A DNA stretch of 64,000 nt from Prostheceraeus crozeri (GCA_907163375.1 CAJQUW010007256.1:124001-188000); one strand, 5' to 3'; positions 12,120-22,736 are shown, numbered from the stretch's first letter. A program made the numbers and translations. The notes: generated by a model not told the origin, from the sequence alone.

Positions 12120-13040
12120 TTTTTCTCTCTAACTTCGCTTGTTTTTCGATTATTGTCATTTTCCAGATTGTTCTTCTTCCCCAATCGCCGAAGTTCCTCC
12201 AAAGTTACGAGCTTCCTGCTCTATTTCTTCAGCCTTCCTTTTCCTTCCAGTTTTTCATCGACACTCGTCAAATCAAACTCCAATTTCTTCAATTTTGCAC
12301 TTTGCTGTCGCTCCTTCCCTGGCTCGTCTTCTATTTTCTTTCTGGTCAGTTATCTCTTCGCCTCAGTTATACTATTTTTTCTCTCTTCATCGCACTCTTT
12401 GCATTTTGTGACGTTTGTTGCAATTCGTCAGAAAGTGGCACTTCAAAGCATGCCTTATTCCGCGAATTCAAATATGATTTCGTAAACGTGAGTGCTCGCA
12501 CTCATTGTTGATCCAGACTGGTTCGTCTTTTCGTCACTGTATCCGACAGCATGCTGAAGAGTCTTTCGACATCTGAATTCCCGTGAGGAATGATCAAACA
12601 GTGGCGAACTAATCGCTTCAAGATAGGAACGTTCAGTTACCTGATGACCTTCTGCTAAAAACAAGTACAGTCTCATCGGGTAACAGCTCGACCAGAAGCT
12701 TGATATTTTGCAATTCACATCTTAATGCTGTTAGATCAGCATCCTGAAAGACATTTGAAAGCTTCTTTGTCACGTTGATCGTCCACGTTTCATAGTAAAT
12801 GTAGGTAAGGTTTTCGGGTAAAGAAACCTCAGATTTCAAATTCCCTCAGAGGTTTTAAAGCGGTGACAAAGAATTCTAATATGCATTCAGTAAGAGGATC
12901 TGAAAGTACCTCCAGAATTCGTTGGATTCGATCCTTCGAAAACGACGTGTTTGACTTCGACACAGCTACAGTAAAAAATTCTTCAATGCTTCCAGTTGTT
13001 CTAATGGTCGTTCGATCACCTCCAAACACTGCAACCATCG
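12120..13040 (-). pseudogene. Decayed hAT-family transposase, C-terminal half
   Basis: On the minus strand the frames read, in order, RIQRILEVLSDPLTECILEF, LPENLTYIYYETW, then LKRLVRHCLIIPHGNSDVER followed by LFSMLSDTVTKRRTSLDQQ, a stop, then VRALTFTKSYLNSRN. The S-D-V-E-R-L-F-S run followed by K-R-x-S-L is the hAT dimerisation motif (often SxxERxFS...R..L). Several frameshifts and stops break it. Downstream (12120-12430) the minus strand is purine-rich and its frames encode Glu/Lys-rich stretches, probably the charged tail. The plus strand is correspondingly T/C-rich, giving three overlapping spurious frames. No inverted ends were found. Confidence 0.7.
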
Positions 13041-13640
13041 TGTATTTATAAAGCGCAAGAATTTGTGCTGCTGCACGTTCATAAGATTGGCGCTGTGTTT
13101 ATATTCCGAATCAAAGTTATGATACCGAAATCATAACGAGATTTTTCTATCGCACAGCATTTTAACAAAACCTAGAAAAAGATCATAATCAGATTGTTTG
13201 TGCTATAACTGTAACCATCAGTCTTGACGAACCAGCATTGTAAGAAAAACCATTGTACATGAAATGTAGTGTGTCACTGTTAAAGCACATAACTCGAACA
13301 TATGTTGATATCACTGAGTGGTAGTTGGCACGACTGGACATAAGAGAGAAAATCCGATCTTTCACAAAATACTTTCTTAGAAGTAAAGATTAATTCTGGA
13401 ATATCTAAACGACTCGTCCCAATATCACTCACGTTTACGACCTGAAAGGAACTACAGATAAAGTGGAGTATACTCGGAATATATCGTAATATATTCGTAT
13501 AATACAAACAGACTTAGATTTTCACTAAACGTGAATCTGATCTTGATTATTGAGAAATGTTCAGCTGAACACAAAACATTGACAGTAGTACTTAAAAAAT
13601 TTACGCAGGGCTCAAATTTTTTACGCCATTTACGCCAATT
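13041..13640. other. Right part of the insert; no clear feature
   Basis: A minus-strand frame at 13280-13507 contains DIPELIFTSKKVFCERSDFL and could be an N-terminal piece of the adjacent hAT relic, but I do not recognise it. Near 13600-13645 the motif 'atttacgc' occurs several times, next to the point where the LINE resumes. Confidence 0.4.
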
Positions 13641-14138
13641 TACGCAGCGGCCCGACCACTGCAGCAGACATTCGACGCTAAGCGGCGACTCTTGCACTCG
13701 CTAGACGATCCTTCGACAATCCCGACTATTGGCTGCATGAGCCAATCTCCGAGGAGACACCCAATAGTCGACTTCGGTCGCGGCACCCCTTCAGCGACCA
13801 CGCCCGGCAACTGCTGGAGGCGACGGACCCTCAACACAGTCTCACTAGCTGGTCCATCAATGGCGCAATCAGTGGAGTCACCATCCGTTAGAAGCTGCAC
13901 GACCTCATCCCAGAGCCGGATACTACCGTCAAGGGGAAGGCCTGGATGCGACTTCGGCAGCACTCTGCACCGCTGGGGTCTGTACGACACCGCTGCCTGT
14001 GTTTGTGGGGAAAACGAGCAGACCCCGGACCACCTTATTTCGGTCTGCTCTCGCCACCGCGCCCCAAACGGCATGGACGGACTAAGAATACTAGATAACG
14101 CAACAGCGAACTGGTTGCGCATGGCGACCTCCATCTGA
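13641..14138 (+). pseudogene. Non-LTR retrotransposon, C-terminal end
   Basis: The frame ends with RPGCDFGSTLHRWGLYDTA and ACVCGENEQTPDHLISVC, then NGMDGLRILDNATANWL and a TGA stop. This is the C-terminal part with the W-G-x-x-x-x-x-A-C-x-C-G...Q-T-x-x-H...C zinc-knuckle-like motif typical of this LINE group. It appears to complete the protein interrupted at 10645, because the missing part between the two blocks is only a few dozen residues of the usual protein. Upstream QQTFDAKRRLLHSLD is in frame. Confidence 0.85.
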
Positions 14139-14149
14139 CTATGCTGTCA

Positions 14150-14660
14150 CACGAGAAGAGGTCATTACTCGTGCAAATTTCACCAATGTGAGGAAGCTCT
14201 TCTCAGAATTGATCTTCCAAAACGCAACTACATCCAAGCAGTCCATGTCATACGTGAGAGTTTGAAGTTATTTCTTCAGGACTAATGACACTCGGCAACA
14301 GATCAGCAGCAGTATTGACCCACTGCTCACAGTCAGGACTCGCTTGGTTGTGTGGCGCTAAAAGCTTGCATGAGGTAATGAAGTCGTTTCCGTGTGGCAA
14401 GTAATCCAAAAGTTTTGCGGTACCATTGGCGAAGAAAGCGTGTAGTTGTGTCAGGACGGTTGACTGATCGCTAGTTGAAAGAGCATTAAACGATTTATGA
14501 ACATCTGATCCCAATGAGATGTTGTAGGGATCCAACAGAATAGTTTCATCTTTTACATCGATCTACCAAACAGGCTTCGATAGTCTGGTCGGCTTAACAA
14601 ATCGTAGAAGCCACTTTTCGAGAAGGTGCTATTCTAAAATGATATGCTTAGACAACAATA
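14150..14660 (-). pseudogene. hAT-like transposase fragment
   Basis: The minus-strand frame DPYNISLGSDVHKSFNALST continues to LLPSVISPEEITS, and after a shift LDVVAFWKINSEKSFLTLVK followed by FARVMTSSR. This resembles the linker and start of the C-terminal hAT domain (D-x-x-x-Y/F-W-x-x-I...F-P-x-L...A-x-x-x-L) in a poorly described invertebrate hAT-like family. The final SxxER motif is missing. It lies directly 3' of the LINE end on the opposite strand and may be unrelated to the hAT relic at 12120-13040. Confidence 0.5.
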
Positions 14661-15289
14661 AAATCGCTAAATACAGTCAATAATACATTTCAGACCAAAT
14701 CAGATAAAGTTATGTTTACAATGAAAAGCTTCAGATTCGCGCCTCGATCTCAAAATTCGGGCATCCGCGCCTAAAATGCCCATTTTCGAGCCATAATCGT
14801 GACAGTGGTTGTGAACGCTGAGACGAATTTTATTAAAATCCCACCAATAGCTTAACTGTAGACCAATGGCCTGGATCGGCAGTTGTGGGTCGAAAAACTC
14901 CTCTCTAGGCCTTTTTCTGTATGGGGGAGGGCAAAATATACATCTAAACGAATTAAACGTCTTCGACCAATTAAATGTAAAATGAATTGTGATTTTAAAA
15001 TCATTAAGCCTTTGAGAGCGTCTGAAGACGAAACGTATTGAGAAGGAATTTATTTTTTAGGTCAATAAAGTTCGTTTTAAGGAAGGGGTGCTTACAACTT
15101 TTGAATATTCGATCAATAGGCCATGTGGAACTATCGGGTTTGCAACCAAACCTGCGAATCTCTACGTGTCGTGAGAGTATAAAGAAGGCACTGTCGCCCG
15201 GGGTTGATTACACGCATTTCGAGTGGTCTGTCGGTCTCTTTCTCTTCTCTAAAGTTTTCGGCAACAGTGTAACTTGCCCCACCAAGTTG
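14661..15289. other. No recognised feature
   Basis: No gene seen. The plus frame at 15038-15388 overlaps the SINE head and is not credible as a gene. Confidence 0.45.
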
Positions 15290-15405
15290 ATGCACAAATC
15301 TCAGCAGGCTAGGGCAGGTAACCAAATGACAGACTCGAACCTTGGACCTTGTACACTTCCGCACCGAAGTGCACAATTTATCAACTGAGCTATCCTAGCG
15401 CCGAA
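15290..15405 (-). mobile_element. tRNA-like SINE head, family B
   Basis: The minus strand reads 'gctaggatagctcagttgat' (good A box with AGCTCAGTTG D-arm) and 'ccaaggttcgagtctgtca' (B box). The D-arm is the most tRNA-like of all heads in the window. The body continues leftward on the minus strand to about 15210. It shares its B-box region with 7243-7336. Confidence 0.65.
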
Positions 15406-15677
15406 TATTCTAAACAATCTCTTGTCGTTATGTCCAAGAGAACGGGAACAGCAATCAATCTACGAAACAATTCCCAACAGTGAGATTCCTAGCATGCTGT
15501 ATTCTCATCTTCTTCTAAATCACATCGTACAGAATAACAGAATAAATATGAATTTTTTTGATAAATTGTTTATGTTCTTGGAAGTTTTATTAATATCTCA
15601 TGTTTCAAAAAAGTCTAAAGATGTCCACTCCAACCATAGATTGACTATTTTGACAAAGATGAAAGAATATTGAAGTC

Positions 15678-15995
15678 TCAGATTTCTTCTCTTCCATTGC
15701 AGGATTTTCTCTTTTTCATTAATACAATGACATTTCCAGTCTCCAGTTTCACATCAGACAAGCTCATCAACTTTCTCGAAATAGAGTGACCCAGACTCTT
15801 GAGCAATACTTTGTCATCGAGACGAAGAGATATCAGGAAAAAAACAAATGTTTTCAGGTAAATTCCCACGTCTGTGAAGAATTGCTGCTCGAACTGTTTA
15901 AAGGGAAAAAATAATCGAAGTAAAACACCCTTACCGTTATGATTAACAATAAAGTCAAGGTTTGCAAAGACTACATTGGCGTTTGGCATTCGCAA
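15678..15995 (-). other. Candidate coding exon, unknown protein
   Basis: A 105-codon minus frame reads VVFANLDFIVNHNG, then FEQQFFTDVGIYLKTFVFFL and ISLRLDDKVLLKSLGHSI. A strong acceptor-like 'ccctttaaacag' precedes FEQQ, and a possible donor 'ggtaagg' follows VNHNG, implying either a tiny intron of about 45 bp or a fortuitous pair. Composition is protein-like, but I recognise no family. It could be an exon of an unknown gene or an old element fragment. Confidence 0.3.
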
Positions 15996-16890
15996 TTGAA
16001 GATAAAATGTAAAATTGTTTCCTTTGAAGTTCGCGGTGGCGCCACAATTTTATTCAAATTTGCAAATTTAGACAATAATTCATTTTCAGTATTTTCGCTT
16101 CACTTGCTGAGTTGGACCGTCGAGCAGTTGTAAAATACAGTTATCCAGTCAGAAAAAAATCAAGAGAATGATAAATGATTCTTCTAGCCGAATATTATGA
16201 GGGATTTAATATTCATTTGCTTAGTAGAGTGGAGCATTCTCGGAAATTCCTCACTAAAATGTACAATATCCAAATTTTAGAAAATAATAAAGCTTCATGG
16301 CAAAAATACCGATCTTCGTCACTGATTTTCGGTGTTACTGATGTCAAAATTGCCCGCAAACTCCATCATGAATGCAGAATAACTCAAATACAGATCAATC
16401 GTACAATCCATTCCTCGTCCGTTGCTGCTATTATCAAAAGTAAGTGACAATAGACTCATTGCAGGAGTCATTAACTATATTTTGGTGAGCTCAGCATTCT
16501 CATCATTTAGGCCCTACTGGCAGGGGTGAGATCACGCCTTGACGAAATTTCCGGAAAACTTTGATGTGCTTAAATTTGATATTGTGTTAGTAGTAGGGAA
16601 AACAACCACCTTCCATGCGATAACCTTCAAGAAAGACATGTGCACTCTAATGTGCAGTATAATGCAGTCTAATGAGCACAGTCTAATGAGTCTAAGTTTG
16701 GGTACAATTCATTCATAGCTGATTGCACATTTAGTTCTGTATCTGAAAAATTTGATATTTGTTATTTAGACTGTTACAAATGAAATCCATGAAAAAATCG
16801 ATGGAAATTTCGTTACAAGTTGCATTATTTTATAATCATAATTATCTGTAGACTTGCATAAAAGTTGTTAAGAAACCTATTATCAATGTA
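15996..16890. other. No recognised feature
   Basis: A 90-codon plus frame at 16175-16447 has no recognised domain. Otherwise AT-rich non-coding DNA with a few tandem 'gtctaatgag'-like repeats near 16650-16690. Confidence 0.4.
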
Positions 16891-16896
16891 CATAAT

Positions 16897-17522
16897 CAGG
16901 GTGTCCGCGCAAATTTGAATGAAAATTTTCGGGTGTTTTCCAGGATTTCCAGGGAAATTTACCAAAAATCAGGGGTCAAATTTGAACGAAAATGTTCAGG
17001 CTTTCTGCAAAAAAATTTCATTCAAATACACGCGTCAAATTTAAAAGAAAATCTACCCAAAGTTCTATGCTAAGGAGCTTACATACCATAAAATTTATAT
17101 CATTGACGAAAAAAATTTGAAACTTGGCGTGAAATTGGCTGAATGTTTAAGGCGCAGGTGATTCCAAACAAAAAATAACAATATACGCATCAGACGGCTA
17201 CATAATATTTCTAGAAAAAAATGAAAAGTTCGACAACTGCTCATAGTTAACCATACCACGCAGTTCAGTCTCATTTATGTTGTATACGTCATGATAGGAG
17301 ACTCCAGTCACTGTAATGTTCTAAACTTAAAAAATTGTATGAGAATGAAGGCTATATTTGTAACAAATAAGTAGAGATATCAAAAATAAAAACTGGAAAA
17401 ATAGAAAACACTTCAACCATAAGTATGACTTCAACAACTTGCGTTTTATTAAGTTTATTTCCAGTTTTATTTCCACGTGTTTTCCAGGTTTTCAAGGTCT
17501 TCCAGGGAGCGCGGACACCCTG
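16897..17522. mobile_element. MITE with CAGGGTGTCCGCGC ends and 6-bp duplication
   Basis: Ends are perfect inverted repeats CAGGGTGTCCGCGC / GCGCGGACACCCTG. CATAAT flanks both sides (16891-16896 and 17523-17528), a 6-bp direct repeat. Both ends also contain 'gtgttttccagg' in the same orientation. CAGGG ends suggest hAT, but hAT usually makes 8-bp duplications, while 6-7 bp is described for Dada elements, so the superfamily is open. No transposase is encoded. Confidence 0.85.
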
Positions 17523-17528
17523 CATAAT

Positions 17529-18060
17529 GCATGCACGTATACACCAATGTTGTCGGCTAGTGCTCCCCATAATGAGCAATTGTGAACTTGCGTGTGACAT
17601 GATTCTCATCATGTGTGCAGCATTGAACCAGAAAATGTAGGATAGCAGCATCATCTGCAGTGTACATCCGCACTAGATGATAACATAAATTACATTCCCG
17701 GTTTTACGAATATCCCTACCTTATCATTTTACTGTATTTTTGAGCGAATCTCAGGACCCAATACATTTTTCCGGAGAAATCTCACCCCTGTCTACTGGCG
17801 TCATGCATTTGCAAATACACTGCATAAACAAATGAGGTCCGTTTTGTAATGCTGCTCTTAAATTTCTGTAAGAAACAGCAGATGGGCTTGAAAGCCCAGC
17901 ATCGATAGGGCAATGACACAGTCATTTTGCATACATGCATAAATTTGACGATTGAGTGCTCCAAAATCCAGTCCAAAGACTTTCGGAGCCATTCCTGAAC
18001 TGACCAACTGCTGACAACTGACAGCTAACATGTGATCAGAAGTCCCTTCCGAGAATTCGT
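17529..18060. other. No recognised feature
   Basis: Short frames only. Nothing assignable. Confidence 0.45.
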
Positions 18061-18065
18061 TAGAT

Positions 18066-18462
18066 TGTAACGGCTATCTATGATACATGTAACACAGTTC
18101 CAGCTAACTACAAACTATATTCACATGATATCATGGTAACAATATATATTGTGCGACAATGTGGAAAAGGAAGGCAACAATGTATCCCGCAATGATGATA
18201 TCTCTATCTATGTATGTGAAAGACATTTTTGAAATCTAAATCAGCGTATATCTACATGTGCATTCATAGCATTGCTGCCCAGTTCACTTCAATTACGCAC
18301 AATAGTATTAACACAGCTTTTTCGGGCAACAATGTAGGACATTTTCAGCCGCTTGCGTGCCCTCAAATGTCCTCCATTGTTGCCCTTAAAAATCCATGTT
18401 AATGTTGTATTCATGTGAATATAGTTAGCAGGAACTTGCATGCATCATAGGTAGCCGTTACA
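18066..18462. mobile_element. Fold-back MITE, TGTAACGGCTA ends
   Basis: The left arm from 'tgtaacggctatctatgat' to 'tatattcacatga' is matched by the reverse complement of 18405-18462 with small gaps, about 60 bp per arm. A second inner hairpin at about 18323-18387 pairs 'gggcaacaatgtaggacatt' with 'aaatgtcctccattgttgcc'. Pieces of the inner arm recur near 40490-40870 and 41920, so the family is dispersed. No target duplication could be fixed. Confidence 0.75.
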
Positions 18463-19358
18463 GGATAAACACGAATTAGGGCAAAATTGGACACACAGCT
18501 GATTACTGCATTCACTTTCTCTTAAAAAATTGTCAACTACACGCACAGATTTAGTCTCTAATTTCACTTACGATAGAATGGCTTCTATTTCTGTCTGTAA
18601 GTAACTTCAAATAGAAAGAATGAATTATTTGCCTTCAGTTGTGGGTGGATTGACGAAGCACTGCAAAACACGAAATATACAAACAGTAACTAGCGTCAGT
18701 ATTTCCCGTTCGGCTTGATTTCAATCCACACCACATTTTCTCACCCAAATACACATTGAAACAGCACAATTCATCAACATCGTATAAAGTCACTCGGCCG
18801 GATGCTAAATAGTTTAGGCCCCGTCCGAGTAAATTCCGAAAATGTCAGGCTTGGGCAGGATTCCAGCCTTGAACAAGTTTCAATTCTCTCTTTCCCGGAG
18901 AAGTCGAGATCAGATCTCCTTTATCTCTGAGCTTCAGGGCACAAAGATGTCAAGATACATGTACATTCGATGAAAGGTGAAGATATATTTTTAGACGAAT
19001 ATTTATTTACGCAAAAAGCACAAATCAAAACAAGCGAGATCAACATGTCTATCCACGAGCGAGAAGGGAGAAGGCATAGTTTGTTGATCGAGAATAATGC
19101 AATAAAGATGGATATCTTTGCACGCGTTGCGTAAGTAAATTCATGTTTCACAGGATCGTCAGAATCTATGACCATCAGAATGTTATAGCTGACAAAAATC
19201 TTTATCTGTCATTTACATACCTACCTATGGTACTATTCCATGTAATTCACAGTCTTTCACAACTATTTAAAGCACTGTAAATGGTATTTAGTATTGTTAA
19301 AAGCCATATTTTATTTTTCAGGAAAGTACTATAGTTTGTCGATATCTGTATTTAAAAT
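18463..19358. other. No recognised feature
   Basis: No gene, repeat or exon recognised between the MITE and the 3' side of the recombinase frame. Confidence 0.45.
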
Positions 19359-19384
19359 CTCAGTACTTACATCAGTGTAAGTAC
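19359..19384. repeat. Short perfect hairpin
   Basis: 'cagtacttaca' pairs with 'tgtaagtactg' around a 4-base loop. It lies about 65 bp past the stop codon of the Crypton-type gene (transcribed toward lower coordinates) and could form an RNA stem in its 3' region. 'Gtacttac' recurs just downstream at 19404. Confidence 0.6.
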
Positions 19385-19449
19385 TGGTCATAAAAGTACT
19401 TACATTCAGTTAAGGCAAACAACTAGAACACTTTGCAAAAACACAGAAG

Positions 19450-20700
19450 TCATTTTTCATTTGAGTCATTTAGTTCCTTGCATTCATTCACTGTAATTTT
19501 AACAGTGCAATTTTGGAATGAGAACCTTGCTCCACTTTGACACTCAATGGATCTCACTTCGTTATTTGACTGATTACAGTATATAGCACTGCTCATTTGC
19601 TTCTCAAATAAGCTCCCATCGATGTATGCAGAATCTGCAGCATCAGATATGCGGCCAGTCTTCTTCCTGGCGACCTCGCTTGGAATCCCGGCTTGCACCA
19701 GCCTATTCTTCGCGGTCCTTCTCAGGCTTGTATTTGTAAGGAACATGTCACTTGATGTAGAATGTAGAAACAAGTTCCTCACAGTTTGCTGAATGCTATG
19801 TATACCCAAGCGGGTGTTTTTATACCAGACGGGGCCTCGAGGATAAGGTATGCATGCAAGATAAAATGCCTTGTTGCCTTCTTGGTTATGAGCTTCAGGG
19901 CGATGCGACACGTACTCTTTGAATAACTTCAAAGGACAGCGTTCGGCATTATCACTGACATACACTCGCGTGACCTTCGGATCCATTCTTGTGTTAGTAA
20001 TACCAAAGCGTTTGTTTTTAGACATTCGCTCTGTGTATTCAAGAAAGTCACCATTTTCATCCTTTCCAAGGCGTATTTGTGAATCCTCACCGTAGTCCAA
20101 ATCATATTGCTCTTGAGCTGCTCTTAAGCTAAAATGCAATCCAAGATGATAAATCAACGTTTGCTGATGTTGTTTTGGATTTGAATATCCAAAAATTCCT
20201 TTTCGCCACAATTCATCTTCGGCTTCAATCGGTATATTGTTTGCTCGCTTTTTGGGTTTAGCAAGACCAGCCTTAGCTGACAGTTTCATTTCAGCATTTA
20301 GGACCATGCGCGACTCTTGAAACTGAGGATCTTTGAATAAGGAGAAATTAAAATTGTAGTTGTGTATGAAATTGTATTGAATCATCGCTCCAAGCTCTTT
20401 TAAAGTTGACGGTGGATGCCTGCTACCATCAGTTTTTCTGACATCAGAAAAGAAGTACTTGAGGCAGTAATTCAAATCGGATTCGGTAAATTCATCAATT
20501 CCCTTGATTACCTTTAATGGACCGTGAATTCTAATTTTCCATTCATCGTGCCAACTCTTAAATAGCTTAAATGCCCACTTCGCTTTTTGAATAGTATTTT
20601 TTGGGGTCACTTCATTTAGATGGCTTTGAATTTCAGTGTCAGTAGTTGATGCAAATCTACTGGAAGTGGGAATTTGATTTTCAGTAATACGTGAAGCCAT
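19450..20700 (-). CDS. Crypton-type tyrosine recombinase (DUF3504-like), intact frame
   Basis: An uninterrupted 416-codon frame without introns. The N-terminal third (1-150) is a helical core-binding region (TIQKAKWAFKLFKSWHDEW). The catalytic region has R193 in HFSLRAAQEQYDLDYG, a K at about 228-230, R327 in TNTSLRRTAKNRLVQAG and Y359 in DAADSAYID. This pattern matches the DUF3504 domain of Crypton DNA transposons and their domesticated relatives (KIAA1958- and ZMYM-type proteins). In the consensus NHS-LR-x-T and TGH-x-S, this copy has T324 and R350 instead of the two histidines. Cryptons have no inverted repeats, and none were seen. The first ATG of the frame is taken as start. It could be a young element or a host-used recombinase-like protein. 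Confidence 0.85.
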   Translation of the reverse strand: MASRITENQIPTSSRFASTTDTEIQSHLNEVTPKNTIQKAKWAFKLFKSWHDEWKIRIHGPLKVIKGIDEFTESDLNYCLKYFFSDVRKTDGSRHPPSTLKELGAMIQYNFIHNYNFNFSLFKDPQFQESRMVLNAEMKLSAKAGLAKPKKRANNIPIEAEDELWRKGIFGYSNPKQHQQTLIYHLGLHFSLRAAQEQYDLDYGEDSQIRLGKDENGDFLEYTERMSKNKRFGITNTRMDPKVTRVYVSDNAERCPLKLFKEYVSHRPEAHNQEGNKAFYLACIPYPRGPVWYKNTRLGIHSIQQTVRNLFLHSTSSDMFLTNTSLRRTAKNRLVQAGIPSEVARKKTGRISDAADSAYIDGSLFEKQMSSAIYCNQSNNEVRSIECQSGARFSFQNCTVKITVNECKELNDSNEK

Positions 20701-21096
20701 TATCGTGTAAACCTTTCAGGAGATGAGCTTGGATAAAATGACCAGATTACTCCAGTTTGATTATGCATGATTCAAATTTCAAACATCATTGAGAATATCA
20801 TGGAATATACCAGGTAATCCATGGACTTCTAAATCATAGTGCTATTGTAGTCTGTGGATGAACCATAGAATTCGATCTTTCATGCCTTTGCTATCCATGG
20901 ACTCCTACAACGAATGCATAGATAGATAAGACTGAATCCATAGAATTCCAAGGTTTCAAATCTAAAAATGAAAATAAATCTATGGAAACCTAGATATTCT
21001 AGATCTCCAAGAATACAGAATCCCAAATCTATGGTTGAATATATCAATTATGTTTGTCAATGTTGATATCATTACATACAGTGCTATAAATATGTT
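20701..21096. other. Upstream of the recombinase frame; repeats of 'ccatgga'
   Basis: No gene. The sequence contains several short repeats of 'ccatggac' and 'catagaat' in both orientations, similar to palindromic repeat debris elsewhere in the window. No promoter element could be assigned. Confidence 0.4.
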
Positions 21097-21192
21097 ATAA
21101 ATGCCTCGATATCGGATCCAAATGGCCAAATATCCTCGTGGCTTCGCCACTCGGACATTCTGACCATTTAAATCCTCTATCGAGGCATTTAT
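21097..21192. repeat. Long near-perfect hairpin (96 nt)
   Basis: 'ataaatgcctcgat' pairs with 'atcgaggcatttat', then ggat/atcc and aaatgg/ccattt pair inward, to a short loop at 'gtggcttcgccac', which is itself a perfect stem. Nearly the whole 96 nt folds on itself. It may be the core of a palindromic MITE. Confidence 0.85.
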
Positions 21193-21284
21193 CATATACG
21201 TAATGAACTAAGAAATAACTATGTTTCAATTTAAAGGCCTAAAAACAGTGCATTAAAAGATAATCTACTCTTACTGCATTTAGA

Positions 21285-21410
21285 TTATGATATATCACAG
21301 ATATCAGTCTTTACACTTAGAAAGTCCTCATTCATAGACTTCGCACATTAAATCTATGTCTCGGACTTTCAGCAACGTGTAAAGCCTGATATCAGTGATA
21401 CATCATATAC
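21285..21410. repeat. Second long hairpin (about 126 nt)
   Basis: 'gatatatcacagatatcagt' pairs with the right-arm sequence around 'ctgatatcagtgatacat'. Inner blocks 'ctttacac'/'gtgtaaag' and 'gaaagtcc'/'ggactttc' extend the stem. It lies about 90 bp from the previous hairpin. Confidence 0.8.
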
Positions 21411-21414
21411 GGAA

Positions 21415-21535
21415 GTGTAGATATCGAGGGCATTTCTTGAGATTTCCATGCAGAATTTACCGCTTTAGAGAATGAAAAACTTTCTATGTGCCAATGTATT
21501 CCAATGAAGGAGTGCAATAAAGCCTGTTTATTGAA
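21415..21535 (+). repeat. Dispersed repeat, second copy at 40368-40475
   Basis: The block 'ttcttgagatttccatg' through 'aatgaaggagtgcaata' is present at about 40383-40471 in the same orientation with roughly one change per ten bases by eye. It is an interspersed repeat of unknown class with no coding content. Confidence 0.65.
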
Positions 21536-21896
21536 CTCCCTGGAATTTATGCACTCCTTGGAAACATCAACTTTATTATGGAAGCGATAATCATAGAGAT
21601 TTCACTGTGAAATATAAACTATTACGTATTTCCTTTTTAATCATGTCTTTATAATCATAACTGCAATATTGACCTAGGAAGTTCATCAATGTCAAGCAAC
21701 AGATACTGAGACCTTGTTTCGTTGACAATTTTCTGAGACGGTGTTGACAACTTGCACAGTAATATAGAGGGTAATTGATACAGAGGGTAACACAAGAACA
21801 TCAAACCACATCAAATCCCCTTAAGCTTAGTAGACATGTGCAGAGAGGTACCGTTCCTGGATAATTAATTTTCTCAGCAGATAAACCAAAGATCTG

Positions 21897-22700
21897 TCAT
21901 GACAAAGTAATTGTAGAAACTATAATTTGTTCACTGAATTGAAAACATTGTTCAGATGGTGTTGAATCAGGAAATTCAAATGCGCTCTCATTTGCGGCCA
22001 ACTTTAGAATGAAATTGTCTAAGTTGAGATCAACTTGCCCTGTGAAACGTGCGGTTGCTTCGATACGTTTGAATATCAACTTAAATAAGATGAATGTTTC
22101 AAAAATTTCCTTTGAATGGCGGATTCTCACTGTCAATGCGATACGTGACAGTCATCTCGAGATGTGATCACATTGAAACATCCAAAAATGCTTCCATGCA
22201 ACTATGTACAGTACTTTACTTGCTCCACTCTTCCCCGGGTTTGAGGGGTCGGAAATTGTGGTCGTCGTTGTGTTGTATTCTTCACTCTGCATTGAAATGT
22301 TCAAGCGTGTCATTTTGCTAGAAGTCCAAGCTGATTCAAAACGATGGTACATGCAGGAACTTACTAAATGGGCATAAAAAATTTTCAATGCCTTACAGAG
22401 ATAGGAAAAATAGTCATGCGTCGCTTGCGGATTGCTGTGAATTCCTTCAAAATGCTTTGATCGCAGCCAGCCCTTCAATTTCGAAGAATTTCGATCATTA
22501 CGAACAAGTTTTCTCGATAATGTCGGCCCTCCGATCATTATTGAAATAGTTACCGGGCGCACGAAAAAACGTTCACAAACTTCTCTGTAGAACTCAACAT
22601 CGACTGTTGTACATTTTTCGATTGCTATGGTATTATGTCAGCAAATTGTGCCATTTCATAAGCTCTACATGCTCCAATGTCTGTCTAATCTGTGCGATCT
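21897..22700 (-). other. Unrecognised coding-like block, copy 1
   Basis: Two stretches look coding. The first (about 22562-22397) reads MIGGPTLSRKLVRNDRN and then THDYFSYL, followed by a strong donor 'gtaagg' at 22396. The second (22079-21897) follows the acceptor-like 'catcttatttaag' and reads IFKRIEATARFTGQVDLNLD, ending SEQIIVSTITLS with a TGA stop. The donor (phase 1) and acceptor (phase 0) do not match, so these two are not simply consecutive exons. I recognise no family. Related blocks at 22737-23215 and 61130-61300 show that it is a repeated coding-derived sequence. Confidence 0.4.
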
Positions 22701-22736
22701 GTTACGACCACAGAACTAGATTGTTTAACTGTGTCA

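Noticed and set aside
12047-12511. Three overlapping plus-strand frames, Phe/Ser/Leu rich, as membrane proteins
   Set aside because: They reflect a T/C-rich strand opposite the Glu/Lys-rich tail of a hAT transposase relic on the minus strand.
22094-22321. 75-codon plus frame as a gene
   Set aside because: Antisense shadow of the coding-like block on the minus strand.
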